Part shown: positions 10,411 to 21,113 of the stretch, in pieces
Layout of the letters: each line of letters starts with the position of its first letter
Numbering within the stretch: position 1 is the first letter of the stretch
DNA from: Adiantum capillus-veneris
Taxonomy: Eukaryota; Streptophyta; Polypodiopsida; Polypodiales; Pteridaceae
Reading direction: 5' to 3'
DNA: 64,000 nucleotides
NCBI GenBank assembly: GCA_014529385.2
Contig: CM043958.1
Location: 90,605,025 to 90,669,024, forward strand
Made by a program: the position numbers and the translations under genes
The notes under the pieces: generated by a model
What the model was told of the DNA's origin: nothing
The model's input: only the letters and a program-made list of their open reading frames with translations
The model's database searches: none

Positions 10411-12662
10411 AATTTTTCTGTTTCAGTTTTCGTTTCATTCCTTTGAACTTGATTTCTTGAGCTTCTTTTGTCTTTTCGTAAGCTCTTTTGATCATTGCCT
10501 CTCATTCTTCCAGAAATCTTGTCCTTAACACAATCTTTCGCCTTTACTAGCATTAGGAATTGATTTTTTCCTCTTATTCTAGGCATCGGATTGGTTCTAA
10601 CCCCCTTTGTTTTTCTCTTTGCTCTATAGCGTTTCTGGCGTTGTTTAGTTTGGTTCGGGAAATCATAAAATCGGACTTCCGTTATAGTTTCTTCGTTTCC
10701 GCTTGAATTGTCCGTTGACTCGTTGTCTGCTTCATTTCCCCACTCTGGATGATCGAGAATGTCGTGAAACACCTCTTCTTCATCTTCCTTTTCCAGTGTA
10801 TCGTTCTTTTCAGTTTCTTTTTCGAGTACAGTTCTCAACATGAAGTACGGAACCACGTCGTACCCGTCCTTGTCGCAAAATTTCGTTGTGGGACCATTCG
10901 GAATTGCACAAACATCTAGGGTTGCTAGAATGTGTGTCCATTCTAATGGTTCAAGCATGTCCTCTGGAAAGGGTTCTCCTATATAAGTTTCGTCTTCGAT
11001 AGCCCTTTCTAAAACATATTCTTCTCGCCTCAGACTTCCACATTTCGAGGCTCCACACATCCATAACTCCTTGGGCTTACCTAACCAAGCTGGAAATTCG
11101 GATCCCGCCAAAGTAGCTGAATCAAATTCCTCTACCGGTGTTCGGTTCACATCTTTGTAGCTATGGTCTTTCAGGTTCACACGTGTAGTGGTTTCCATAT
11201 TTCTCAGGTATATGTGATCGTAGCCCCAATCCTGGACCATTTTCAACTGTCTCATGAATGGTCTTCCCAGTATGATATCATAGTTATTCTCCTTGCCAAA
11301 ATCGACAATAGCAAAAGTATGTTCGTATTCAATGCCACAAGAAGTTACTACGACATTCTCTAATAACCCCATAGGTTTCTCCATGTGTCCATCTGCTAAT
11401 TGGAGTTTCAACCTAGTCTTCCTTATTGCCGATTTCCCCCATTTTTTTCAGATTTCTTTTGTAGCAATGGCTACCCCAGCTCCGCTGTCTAGTATTGCCA
11501 TCGTGTTCACTCCTTGGAATTCAACTGGTAAGGTTGTATTCCCCTCTTCACCTTCGCAATACTCTCCAACCTTATTTAAGGGTACAGGCTTAGCGTTCTT
11601 TTGTGGTTTGCTCAGCTCTTGTATACCCTCTTGCAGTCTCGATGTTGGGTCTTTTATCCCAAATTTCTCCAAGCATTTTCCTACAGTGGTCCACATATGT
11701 GGTCTTAGCCTCAAAAGCTCAGCTAGAGTGATAGTGCATGTCACTGGTGTTGACAAGATCTCTATCAATCCTTGCGAGTCCATGACTTTTTCTGATGAAA
11801 TTCTTCGTGAGGGAAGTGCTCTAATCTCGGATTTTGCTTCATACTCTCCTAAGTATGAAGGTAAGGTATTCAATGAATGAGGTTTGCTCTCCATTGTTCT
11901 AACAGGGCCCCCATCTTTCCAGTAAGATTGCAGATCCAAGTCCACTTGAGATCCTGCCTCAAATTCCACTATGGGAGGATTCCTGATGTCCTTTTCCCAA
12001 TTTGTCTGATTAGCTTGGCAACTTAGCTCGTTTGCAAAGTTTGCCTCTCTCACTTGTTTCCAAAATTCATTGTAATCCTCATCTCTTCCATAAGACCTCT
12101 GTATGACTGGATGAAAACTCTCTATCTCCTGATCGGTTGTGTTCAATACTATGCGGTCATCCTTGTGTGTATTTTCAGGCTTTTCTGCACTGGGAGTCTT
12201 TTCAGCTACCCGTGAAATGATAGTCTCTTGCTGAATTGGGTTTTCCGTTCCACAATTCATTGTTTCTCTTGGTGGTTCTAATAAGGCTTGTGCAGTCTCG
12301 ATCATTCTCTGGCACATTTCAAGTCTCTGCTCTTCTCTTGGTGGTTCTAATAAGGCTTGTGCAGTCTCGATCATTCTCTGGCACATTTCAAGTCTCTGCT
12401 TTTCCAATTCCCCGCTTGGGTATGTCATCCACCTCTGTTCTTGTGTTTGGTTGTTCTTTAACCTAGCTTCGTAAGCTCTCATCAGTGCGTCCAATGGTTC
12501 GTGTACTTTGTCGACTAGCACTGATCCCCCTGAGCTTAAGCTCATTGTCTCTTTGATACTCTTTTGTTTTGTTTTTTTCGGGCTCATCTCTCGTTTCCCG
12601 TTTTGATTACAGTTGCCACACGGCCAAGGGGTATCGGCAGTTTCCCCACAAACCATGGACAT
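10362..12662 (-). pseudogene. Gag-region/aspartic protease ORF of element 1
   Basis: ATG at 12,662 opens a frame reading to 10,362 with one in-frame TGA (11,448-11,450). The N-terminal third is hydrophilic, contains a duplicated 23-residue block, and lacks an obvious capsid domain or zinc knuckle. A retropepsin spans the TGA: AILDSGAGVAIATKEI carries the D-S-G active site before the stop, and the partner IILGRPFMRQL signature follows about 75 residues after it. A long acidic then basic tail leads to the RT region. In the Athila/Tat group gag-pro-pol are normally one reading frame. Here the join to RT is frameshifted between about 10,362 and 10,410. Confidence 0.7.
12265..12402. repeat. In-frame 69-bp tandem duplication
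   Basis: Two head-to-tail copies (12,265-12,333 and 12,334-12,402) are nearly identical and encode the same 23 residues, beginning RLEMCQRMIETAQ, twice in the gag region of element 1. The length is a multiple of three, so the frame is kept. Confidence 0.9.
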
Positions 12663-12719
12663 TCAAAGTCTCATGGTCACGTCGGTTGGCTCATGTAGCG
12701 TATTTTTGCACCTGTCATG

Positions 12720-15401
12720 TGTAGAAATTTACAAGTGGAAGGTGTATAAAATCCCTATGTATGTCACAAAACATCTCTTGGAATCTCTTGATCTCTCGGA
12801 CTCTATCTAGGGCGGGATTGCAACAGGACTCCAAGACATGCATGGACGCAGACATAGATGTGCTATAAGGGATGAAAGATGTACGCCATGATTCTACAGA
12901 ACCAAGGCTTCTCAATCAGACATGGATTGTTAATCTAATGCACGGAATCACTAGGGAACGTCGATCGATTTTGCAAGGCATCCAACGATTCTTAGTCAAT
13001 GTTTACAGGCAAGCTTGCTTGGCAACCATGGCAAGCTAGACAGTGCCTATGAACTATTGGCTTACAGCATTCGACAAGGCCGACCGGTAATTATAATTTT
13101 AAGCAATTATTTACCATAAGACACATTACAAGAGCAAGGCTCCCTATATCAACACTCCAATAAACCGACTAGTGTTTTACGTTGGCTGTTAATATTTGGT
13201 TCTCTACTCGTTGTGCAAACTTGAGACAGAGGAAAACACGATTTCTGGGACCACGGCTCCATGCATTGGAGGCATACTCATTTCCAAACTATTGCACCTT
13301 GCTAGGGAGCAGGAAGTATAGGTACATGAAGCATCAAGGAAAAAACATTGACATCCAGAGCTAGGAGCTGAATGCAATGTTGGCCACCATATGAATTTTC
13401 ACAATGCCAACTTGTCAAGCAAAGGTTGGTTTGAACAAGAAGTATCTTTCTCACTATCAGGAAATGATAATTCTCAATCATTAGCAAAATTTGGCAAGGC
13501 CAATTCGTTATGAAATTTTGACAAGGTCAAACTTTTCCTGCTCGGACAGGTGTATCACCAAGAGCATCGATTAGCTATGAGCACTAAAGTTACATTCTTG
13601 TCTCATCCATTTGATGAACTTCTGTAAAGCAAGGCTTCTATTTATGCATCTTGCACTTCACCTCTCCACATTCGGTCCATGCTATGAGCATACGAACTTG
13701 GGCCGGACTTGACAATATGCTTGCAGGTTATTTCATTACGTGACAGATTGGCGTATATGATACAAGGGACGTATCTGTACATACGACAACTCCCACTCGT
13801 GCAGCAGATATGGCTAGGGCTATGCACCATTTTTAAGCGATTTTTCTTCCACGGAATATCGGGCCAACTGGTTACAACAACGATCAAGTTAGCCAAGTTT
13901 AAGTTTTTCTTGTTTCTTCCTGTCTAAACTTTACTTGGTAATTACTCGCATTGTGCAAAGAAAAGTGCTTTGGAAATTTCATATGCAGCAATGCTTCGGG
14001 TAACTAGCAAAATAGGGAATATCAGCTCACAGAATCCCTATCAGTCTAAACCGTGAAAGCCACTCATGGTTTTGATCAGCTCACAGAATCCCTATCTGTC
14101 TAAACCGTGCAAGGCACTCATGGTTTTGGTTCTCACAGTTGAGTCCTGCACTCTCGGCAAGGGTTTACCATACTGGATGCAAGGCATGCTACTTAGGTGG
14201 ATTCAATTCTACTGCCTCATGAGTTACGCTTCCGCTATCACACGCGCAACTCTGTCACGGACGGCAGACTAAGGATGGACGGGCGGGCAAAGTGCCAATG
14301 CTAAGTCGTCCTCATACAATCACGACCCTTGTATGGTAGGTGGATCGCAATGAGTTTTCTGTTCTTTGGTTACCTCTCTCGACGAGAGAGTCATACCAAA
14401 AAAACTGTGGAATGCTTATAGGATAAGCTACAAGTTAGGCATAAGATGCGTAACACACAGATTGAGCACACACTCTAGAAATTTAAGGAAAGTTCCTCAG
14501 TCCAGCATGCTCTTCATATCTCTCCTTCTTATTTCTCTCGAAGAATACTGCATACTTTCTAAGAAGCTTTTGCTACATGTTTCACTAGTGAGTCCTCGTG
14601 AGCCAAGATGCTATAACTCTCACCTAGAAATTGGGCAAGATGCCATCCACATTAGTCTTCATCCATTCGACGATTGAACACTAATTGCCATGGGGGCTAT
14701 GGGCCACACACGCTGGCTAAGAGCCATTGTTAAATCTAGGGTAAGATCCACTTGTTGGTATTCCTTGGATGATTGTTCTCAAGATCGAACAGCTCTACCC
14801 AGTGGGGTACACATTGACATTAATTGACAAGCAAGCGTCTTGTCATTACGGACGTTTACGGTGTCATGTTTGCACTACATGTTTTCAGTGCGACACTCAA
14901 GTTGAGTTTTTGATAATCTTCAACTCACAGCAGCAGTTGATCTCTACAAGAACGTATAGATGCAGCAATCAATTGTGACAGCATGCCTGTCCATAAGAGC
15001 TAGGTATTTCACTTGTGTGGATCTCTGGCTCTCTCTATTTCACTACGAGTGTCTATGGCATCCCTGTTTTGGGGTAAGACCCGACGGTTGATTGCTACAT
15101 CTCCCCATAGGCATTAAGGATCACAATTTGATCTGCATTGAGGATCACAGTTGATCTCTCCCATTTATACTTTCAAGGAAATCATTCCGCAATCTACCAC
15201 ACGTGGTAGTGGATGAAGACACTTTTCAAGTTCATTCCAATCATTCTGTACACGATTGACTATGTTGGTTACCGTTATCTGCTAGTTGAGCAGTTTCTAC
15301 AAAGAGTCTTATCGAGGGGTTTGACTACGTAGATTCTAATCCAAGAGCTTGGATTGCAAAGGCAACACCCAGGCTTCCCAGTGCAATGTTGTTTGTTTTA
15401 A
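12720..15401 (+). mobile_element. Family A fragment, plus orientation
   Basis: The sequence matches the internal region of the other family A copies, e.g. the segment with CTCACAGAATCCCTA and the 3' part that parallels 60-370. It is cut at 15,401 by the LTR of another family A element. The left boundary with element 1 is approximate. No coding capacity was recognised; short frames are not conserved between copies. Confidence 0.6.
14021..14128. repeat. 54-bp tandem duplication
   Basis: The unit starting ATCAGCTCACAGAATCCCTA occurs at 14,021-14,074 and again at 14,075-14,128 with a few substitutions. The corresponding place in other family A copies has one unit, so the duplication is private to this copy. 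Confidence 0.85.
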
Positions 15402-15573
15402 TGTCAGAACACGGGTCCTATACCCTAAGAACTAGGCTAGGCAAGGACTACGGCCAAGGGCCGGGCTAGGCAGTGTGGACAGGGGATCCGTCTAGGGCAA
15501 GGGGCTAGGAGCCCACCTATAAAGGGAGGTTGGGAGGAGGATCCAGGGGAGCCTAGTTGCCTAGTTTCTTATA
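15402..15573 (+). repeat. 5' LTR of A0
   Basis: 172 bp starting TGTCAGAACACGGG and ending TTCTTATA (TTCTTACA in the sister copy at 29,661), with a TATAAAGG box near 15,521. It is directly followed by a primer site. This is short for an LTR. Confidence 0.75.
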
Positions 15574-15574
15574 T

Positions 15575-15586
15575 TGGTATCAGAGC
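15575..15586 (+). other. Primer binding site (initiator tRNA-Met) of A0
   Basis: TGGTATCAGAGC is complementary to the 3' end of plant initiator tRNA-Met, one base after the LTR end. Confidence 0.8.
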
Positions 15587-15637
15587 TCAGGGGGAGGAAG
15601 GAGCTATGGAGGAGGAGGAAGCCTTGCACGGAAGCAT

Positions 15638-15640
<3 letters not shown>

Positions 15641-15673
<33 letters not shown>
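15641..15673. repeat. (CT)n microsatellite downstream of the A0 primer site
   Basis: 33-bp CT tract 55 bp after the primer site. The other family A copies carry a CT tract at the equivalent place. Confidence 0.9.
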
Positions 15674-15675
<2 letters not shown>

Positions 15676-15778
15676 ATGCTCTCTCTCTCTTCCGCTCTCT
15701 CTCGTGATCGGAGCTTTCGACACCACCATGGCCGCAGGAATCGGCTTTGTGTAGATACGGCTTGTCGAGAAGCGCAGG

Positions 15779-16071
15779 TGTTAACCCTCACGGCTCACGG
15801 ACACCCATCACCTACGATGGACGCGTATTATGTATTTGGTAGAGTCAGGTACCGGGCTTGTCGGACCAATAGGGAAAGGTAGAGTGATCGTCGATGAGAG
15901 GCGCACTTTAACTTGGACATTCAAGGGGTTAGTTGGCTAAGCATGGGCGCCCAAGTGTGAATGGGGTGAGCTCCTATAAAAGCCAACTAAACCTAATTTT
16001 TACTCATTCTCTCATTTGTGCAATTGAAGAGTGCTCTTGCTCCATCTCCATCTTCTTCTTCTTCACCTCCT

Positions 16072-16103
<32 letters not shown>

Positions 16104-16354
16104 GGAGAGTGTGTGTGCGATCGAGCATTACGAAGGCACGACGGCGGCGAAGCGGTTGAGCGCGGCACGACTGCAGCTTCTTCTTCATCGCGGCGAGGAA
16201 TCCACCACGAAGGCGAGCGTAGAGCGGTGAGTGACACACCCTTTGTTTTCTTGAGCTTGCTAGTTTAGGCTTGTTGTGTGCTTGGAGCCGTTTGTGGCTC
16301 GCATACGGTGTATTGGCAAGTCCCTTGCTTCGACAGTGCGGCAAGGAGCGCACA
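15779..16354 (+). repeat. 5' LTR of element B
   Basis: 576 bp, TG...CA ends. A TATAAAAG promoter box lies at 15,975-15,982, followed by a (GT)n(GA)n tract at about 16,075-16,109. It is identical to the 3' LTR except at two positions. Confidence 0.95.
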
Positions 16355-16358
16355 TTTT

Positions 16359-16376
16359 TGGCGCCGCTGCCGGGGA
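16359..16376 (+). other. Primer binding site (tRNA-Asp) of element B
   Basis: TGGCGCCGCTGCCGGGGA matches the complement of the plant tRNA-Asp 3' end with one mismatch. It lies 4 bases after the LTR. This primer is typical of Athila and related Ty3/gypsy lineages. Confidence 0.85.
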
Positions 16377-16469
16377 TATGCCCTACATTAAGCTCGATTA
16401 GCACTTTACGCTTCCTTGTGGTGCAATTTCTATCATAGGAAAGGCAGGGAAGGAGTGTGTGGAAGATTT

Positions 16470-16710
16470 CTGTTTTTTGCGTTTTCTGCAATTGCTGTCA
16501 AGTTTCAATTTCTGCTATCGTCTGCGTTTTTGCTGCATTTTCTGCAATTTCTGCGTTTTTTCTGCATTTTCTGCAATTTCTGCGTTTTTTCTGCATTTTC
16601 TACAGTTTCTGCGTTTTTTCTGCATTTTCTGCAATTTCTGCGTTTTTTCCGCATTTTCTGCAATTTTTGCATTTCTGCGTTTTTTTCAATTTCTGTATTT
16701 TCTGCATCAA
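16470..16710. repeat. About 30-bp minisatellite in the element B leader
   Basis: Six to seven head-to-tail copies of a TCTGCATTTTCTGCAATTTC-type unit (about 30 bp with its T-rich tail), followed by an A-rich tract to about 16,810. All three frames are open through it only because the unit lacks stops; it is not a gene. Confidence 0.85.
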
Positions 16711-17213
16711 CAGAAAAAAAATAAAAAAAAATCTGAAAAAAAAAAGTTTTTTTAGAAAAAAAAAATAATTTTGAAAAAAAAAATAAAAAATAAAAGGAAA
16801 AAAATCCAGAAATTAAGCCCAAGCCCAAGCCTCAGTCCTCAATCTTATGATATATACTAGACTCACTCTTATATATATACCCTACTCCCTCAAGAGAGAA
16901 TGAGAGCATGTGGGACAAGTCCTCCACTCTCCTCCTTTCTCTTCCCACTTGCACCCTTAGACTTTCTAGTTTAGGCTTAGTTCCTTACTGGAAATTAACA
17001 GTTTTAGGGATTCCGAGGGCATAGAGTGACCAAACGGAGGGCTGTAAAGCACGGCACGACCCTCTGACCGATACGCTCGTTTTGAGCTATCACACGGCCC
17101 ATTCCACGACACGCTCTAAAAATTCTAGCAAAAAAACAAACAAAAAACACGCTAAAAACTAGTCACAAGGCCTCCTAGAGCAGCTTTTTGACACCTTAGG
17201 GTATCAAAAGCAC

Positions 17214-18737
17214 ATGCACTTACGCTCTGGGCGGGTGCTAGAACACGAGCATATTGAGGGTGCCTCTGTTCATACGGACACCCATTACCCATCCACGATA
17301 AGCTCTAGACCCTCAGCGGGGACACAAGGTAGCACCACCCAAGACCCTAAAATAGCCGCTAGTGATTCCTCCTCCGACTCAGAAATCATGGAAGCATACC
17401 CTACCCAAAACACTGAGAGAGAAGGCCATGCACCTCCCGAAGCTCCACAGCCTAGTACTAGTATGTTTAGCCGTTTCATGGAAACATTAGGTAGAGCTAC
17501 TCGCTCGGAACCTGATGCAAATGAAGCACACGAAGAGGATGGGTTGGACTCTGACACACCTCTACGATACCCCATTGAGTTAAATAGTGCCTATGGAAAA
17601 GTTCTATATAACGCCTTATTGGACACGGGTGCTAAATACAATCTGCTATCCTATGGGGTGTGGTGTCAGTTAGGGAAGCCACCTCTATCTGAGAGTATTA
17701 TCCAAGTCAAGGGTGTCAACAAGAAAAAAACTGCGGTTTTTGGACTCTGGCACACTTCTGTCAGTTATGACAATGGGGTGGTAGCTCAAGACTTTTTGGT
17801 CATGCCTACTGGAACTATGGAGGGTAATATAAACCTAGGCCGCACGTGGATGATAGCCACCAAATGCACTATTGATTGGGGGATTGGGGGTGTTACAACG
17901 CAAAAACCAACTCTTAGCCCTACCACTCAAGCCATAGTCCCTCAGATATTGCCCAAGGAAATAAAACCCAAGACATTGCATGTCCAGGAGGTTGAACCAT
18001 ACGTCCCCATAGCCCAACTCTCTAGAGCTTCAACTGATGTAGTTGAAAGAAAGCTTGAGACACACAAGAACCATCCTAATATAACAGAGAAAACATACAA
18101 GTGGGTCCCTAAAGCTTCTTTAGTGACCATAGCTAGTGCAAAAAAACGGAAACCTAGTAAGAACCGTACCACTCGCTCCAAGAAAAGTAAGAAAATGTTG
18201 CGATGGATCCCTAAACGACTATTGGAAGCCCAAGGCTACTATCAAGGAAATGATCAAATCTGGGTGCCCAAACGTAGATTGTGCTCTTACCTATCACCTG
18301 ACCCAAGTGAGCCCAATCCCGTAGCTCCAAAACGAATCAATGATCGTGGAAAGAAAAAAATCACAGAATGCTACACACCCGCTCCCGAGCTAGTTTGGGT
18401 ACCAAAGAAAGAACGATTTGTTCCACTTAGCTCAAGAAGGGGGGAGTCCCATGAAGCTTCTAGCTCCTCATGTAATACATCCATAGAGGTAAAAGCTTCT
18501 ACACAGCCTCCATCTATAGTAGTGGACCTCTATGAAGCTACAAAAGAATCCACACCTCCCAGTGTTCAAGAATCACCTAATGAACCACTTCAAGTTCGAT
18601 TCTGGGAGAGTACCTTACCACCGTTGCAACTTGACAAGGCACCTAGGGTAATAGAAAACTACTGGCAAAAATCCTCACCTATTACCAACTGGAACAATTG
18701 GTTTCAAAGGGTGACAAGCTCATTTCAAACGGTATGA
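17214..18737 (+). CDS. Retropepsin-like protein with W-[IV]-P-K repeats (element B ORF1)
   Basis: 507 residues from an ATG with an intact frame. The start MHLRSGRV resembles the first residues of many plant Ty3/gypsy polyproteins. Residues about 118-232 form a retropepsin-like domain: active site LLDTGAKYNLLS (Asp137-Gly139) and the distal NLGRTW plus TIDW signature (208-222). Then come four spaced tryptophan motifs in a basic region: KWVPK (297-300), RWIPK (331-334), IWVPK (350-353) and VWVPK (395-398). The tail is Ser/Pro rich. There is no capsid domain, zinc knuckle, RT or integrase. The same domain pair occurs, damaged, in element 1 at 8,979-7,897. The intact catalytic motif suggests it is still an active protease or is kept for its fold. 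Its target is unknown. Confidence 0.8.
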   Translation: MHLRSGRVLEHEHIEGASVHTDTHYPSTISSRPSAGTQGSTTQDPKIAASDSSSDSEIMEAYPTQNTEREGHAPPEAPQPSTSMFSRFMETLGRATRSEPDANEAHEEDGLDSDTPLRYPIELNSAYGKVLYNALLDTGAKYNLLSYGVWCQLGKPPLSESIIQVKGVNKKKTAVFGLWHTSVSYDNGVVAQDFLVMPTGTMEGNINLGRTWMIATKCTIDWGIGGVTTQKPTLSPTTQAIVPQILPKEIKPKTLHVQEVEPYVPIAQLSRASTDVVERKLETHKNHPNITEKTYKWVPKASLVTIASAKKRKPSKNRTTRSKKSKKMLRWIPKRLLEAQGYYQGNDQIWVPKRRLCSYLSPDPSEPNPVAPKRINDRGKKKITECYTPAPELVWVPKKERFVPLSSRRGESHEASSSSCNTSIEVKASTQPPSIVVDLYEATKESTPPSVQESPNEPLQVRFWESTLPPLQLDKAPRVIENYWQKSSPITNWNNWFQRVTSSFQTV

Positions 18738-19018
18738 TCTACCCAAGGAAGGGGGGAGTGTTTGCTGATAGTCATCATTCATTTGTTTCCCTCTCAACCT
18801 TTTTCCCTGACCTCTCAATTCCAATCTTAGGGAATGTATATATATAGCCTTATACTCACAAAAAAACAAAAATAGTAAAGAGCAAGAGCGCCTAGCAATG
18901 AGAGAGCACCCTATCAGATCTTACATATAAGTCCAAATTCACCGTGTCAAGTCAAGCAACACACAAAAACAACTCTTATGTTTTAAAGGCCTAACCAAAT
19001 CTATCTGTCTTGTCAGAA

Positions 19019-19441
19019 ATGGCTACTTCACCAGAGGCATGCACTTCTATTTTTGATGAAAGGTATCCCTTGTCTTTTCAACAAGTGTTCTACGTATGCT
19101 ACCCTATACTTTCTTGCGAATGGGATTTGATAGAGAGCCTTGCATGTGAGAGAAATTTTGAGGAGTTAGAATGGCTGATACATCTATGGCTAACTAGTGA
19201 TCCCTACCCAGTGGCGAATGTGTCTCCAATGGCACATGCTTATTCTTTTGCACAAGATGAGTATCCACGCATCACGAGGTTCTTGATTAGCATGCTTGCA
19301 CAAGAGGATGATGAAGAGGAACTAATAGAGACCGAGGAAGACTATGGCCTCACGGACAACGATTTTATTTATCTAGATGATGAGGATAGAGGCCTAGCCT
19401 TAGGGTGGCCACCCGGTTTATATAATATCCTCTTTCCTTGA
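19019..19441 (+). CDS. Small acidic protein of unknown function (element B ORF2)
   Basis: 140 residues from ATG at 19,019 (an upstream TTG at 19,010 is in frame but not needed). The N-terminal two thirds are rich in aromatic and Leu residues (for example LEWLIHLWLTSDPYP) and look helical. The C-terminal third is strongly acidic (EDDEEELIETEEDYG). I see no signal peptide, membrane segment or known domain. It lies 0.28 kb after ORF1 in the same orientation, inside the element, so it would be made from the same LTR transcript or a spliced form. I do not recognise a family. The intact frame in a very young insertion argues that it is real or only recently non-functional. Confidence 0.5.
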   Translation: MATSPEACTSIFDERYPLSFQQVFYVCYPILSCEWDLIESLACERNFEELEWLIHLWLTSDPYPVANVSPMAHAYSFAQDEYPRITRFLISMLAQEDDEEELIETEEDYGLTDNDFIYLDDEDRGLALGWPPGLYNILFP

Positions 19442-20788
19442 TTCTAAAAGGGGTGACAGATAGGTAGGTTAGGGGTCTAGATTGTGTTTTGAGTTTGTTT
19501 TTTAGGAGTTTTAATTTTTCCCACTGATGTGCCTCCTGGAGGTATTCCTTTTGTTTCCTAGTGTGTACAGGAGCGTGTTGCTATTGATAGGATTTGGACC
19601 TTCATGGAACCTTCAAATCAAGCGCGACCATCAACACAAACAGGTGTTTCTTGTCCATTAGCATTGCCCTTATCTTTTTTGCATCCATGTTTGTCTGCTT
19701 TGATTGTGATTGGTAGCATAATATTCACCGCATTGGCTTAGTATCAAACATTTAATTCAATGTAATGTTTTGTCATAATCACTTGTCTAGGTTTAAAAAT
19801 CAAGCAGTCCGACTAAGCTAGTTTGACCAAGCTAGGTATTAGAAATCTTCTCTTAATACCATGGGGAATGCCTTCCTAATAAACAATGGTTACTTAGGTT
19901 CTTAATCCGATTTAGGCAGCATTGTATGAAATGTACTAGGGCTTTCTAGTGGGCTTAACCCTATTGACCTTTAGCTTAAGTATTATAAAGGGAGTTTACT
20001 AATGTGATGAGCCTGGGGAGGGTAACAGTGTTATATGACCCCCCAAAGTTACAAAATTTAAATGCTGAAAATGAACAAGCAAAAAATCAAAGTGCCACAA
20101 TGTAAAATTTTAAGCTGGAAGAGAAATCTCAGCTTGATTTGGTACTTCACTCACATGTATTGCCTATGGTACTAGAGCCCTAGAGGTTCCCAGCGTGGGC
20201 GCTTTTCCTTGAAAAGCAAAAAACCCAAGGCATACAAAATAAGCACCCACTTCAAAATTGAATCAGTGTGAAAAGACCTTGGGGGGTCAAAGAAAAAGTA
20301 ATCAGTCAGGTGATGATTTCATGAGAAATTCCTTTTATGGTAGCTTAACTACAAGGTTTTTTAGATATAGCCTCTAGTCAGCCCTTGAACATGAATACTT
20401 GGCTCTCGCGATTAAACAACTTAATTGACCACAGAAAGTTAAGAAGCTTACCCATGGTATTAATATTCGATCTCTAGTGCTTTTCGATCGTCAAATTAGC
20501 GACCCCAGACTTGTTTAATTTTTTGCCTTTACATTTGTTTATGCATTTGATTACATTGCAATTTAATGTTCATTGCTACCAAATTGTTTGAAATTCTTTT
20601 ACCAATCAATTTTTCTATCTAAAACTGCATATGCTTTTTAAGAGAATGCAATTACTGTGCCAATGTTGTTTGATTTTGCAGTGACTGAAGAAGGCTAAGG
20701 ACATTCATCTCAAATGCTCTTCCACCTCGACGCACCAGCTTCAACTCAATAGCTTCCGAGGACGGAATCTACATCAGGAAGGGGGGCA
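19442..20788 (+). other. 3' non-coding region and polypurine tract of element B
   Basis: 1.35 kb with no credible ORF. It ends in the polypurine tract AGGAAGGGGGGCA (20,776-20,788), which abuts the 3' LTR. Confidence 0.8.
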
Positions 20789-21081
20789 TGTTAACCCTCA
20801 CGGCTCACGGACACCCATCACCTACGATGGACGCGTATTATGTATTTGGTAGAGTCAGGTACCGGGCTTGTCGGACCAATAGGGAAAGGTAGAGTGATCG
20901 TCGATGAGAGGCGCACTTTAACTTGGACATTCAAGGGGTTAGTTGGCTAAGCATGGGCGCCCAAGTGTGAATGGGGTGAGCTCCTATAAAAGCCAACTAA
21001 ACCTAATTTTTACTCATTCTCTCATTTGTGCAATTGAAGAGTGCTCTTGCTCCATCTCCATCTTCTTCTTCTTCACCTCCT

Positions 21082-21113
<32 letters not shown>

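Larger units (their letters stand above)
761..12715 (-). mobile_element. Degenerate Athila/Tat-like Ty3/gypsy retrotransposon (element 1)
   Basis: Read on the minus strand, this is a large non-chromovirus Ty3/gypsy element. In order it holds a gag-region/aspartic protease ORF (12,662-10,362), RT and RNase H (about 10,410-8,867), a second retropepsin-like module with W-[IV]-P-K repeats (8,979-7,897), a long spacer, a very long 3' ORF (5,085-1,810), a polypurine tract and a 1-kb LTR. No integrase is visible: RNase H linker sequence runs straight into the accessory module, as if integrase had been deleted. I found no 5' LTR or primer site near 12.7 kb, so the 5' end is missing or unrecognisable and the upper boundary is approximate. 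Nearly all reading-frame breaks are in-frame stop codons. The RT resembles the Athila/Tat branch. It could be two elements fused near 7.0-7.9 kb, but only one LTR is recognisable. Confidence 0.7.

Noticed and set aside
16004-16828. Overlapping frames in the element B LTR and leader
   Set aside because: They read through (GT)n(GA)n and the 30-bp minisatellite; equivalent frames recur in the 3' LTR, so they are repeat artefacts.
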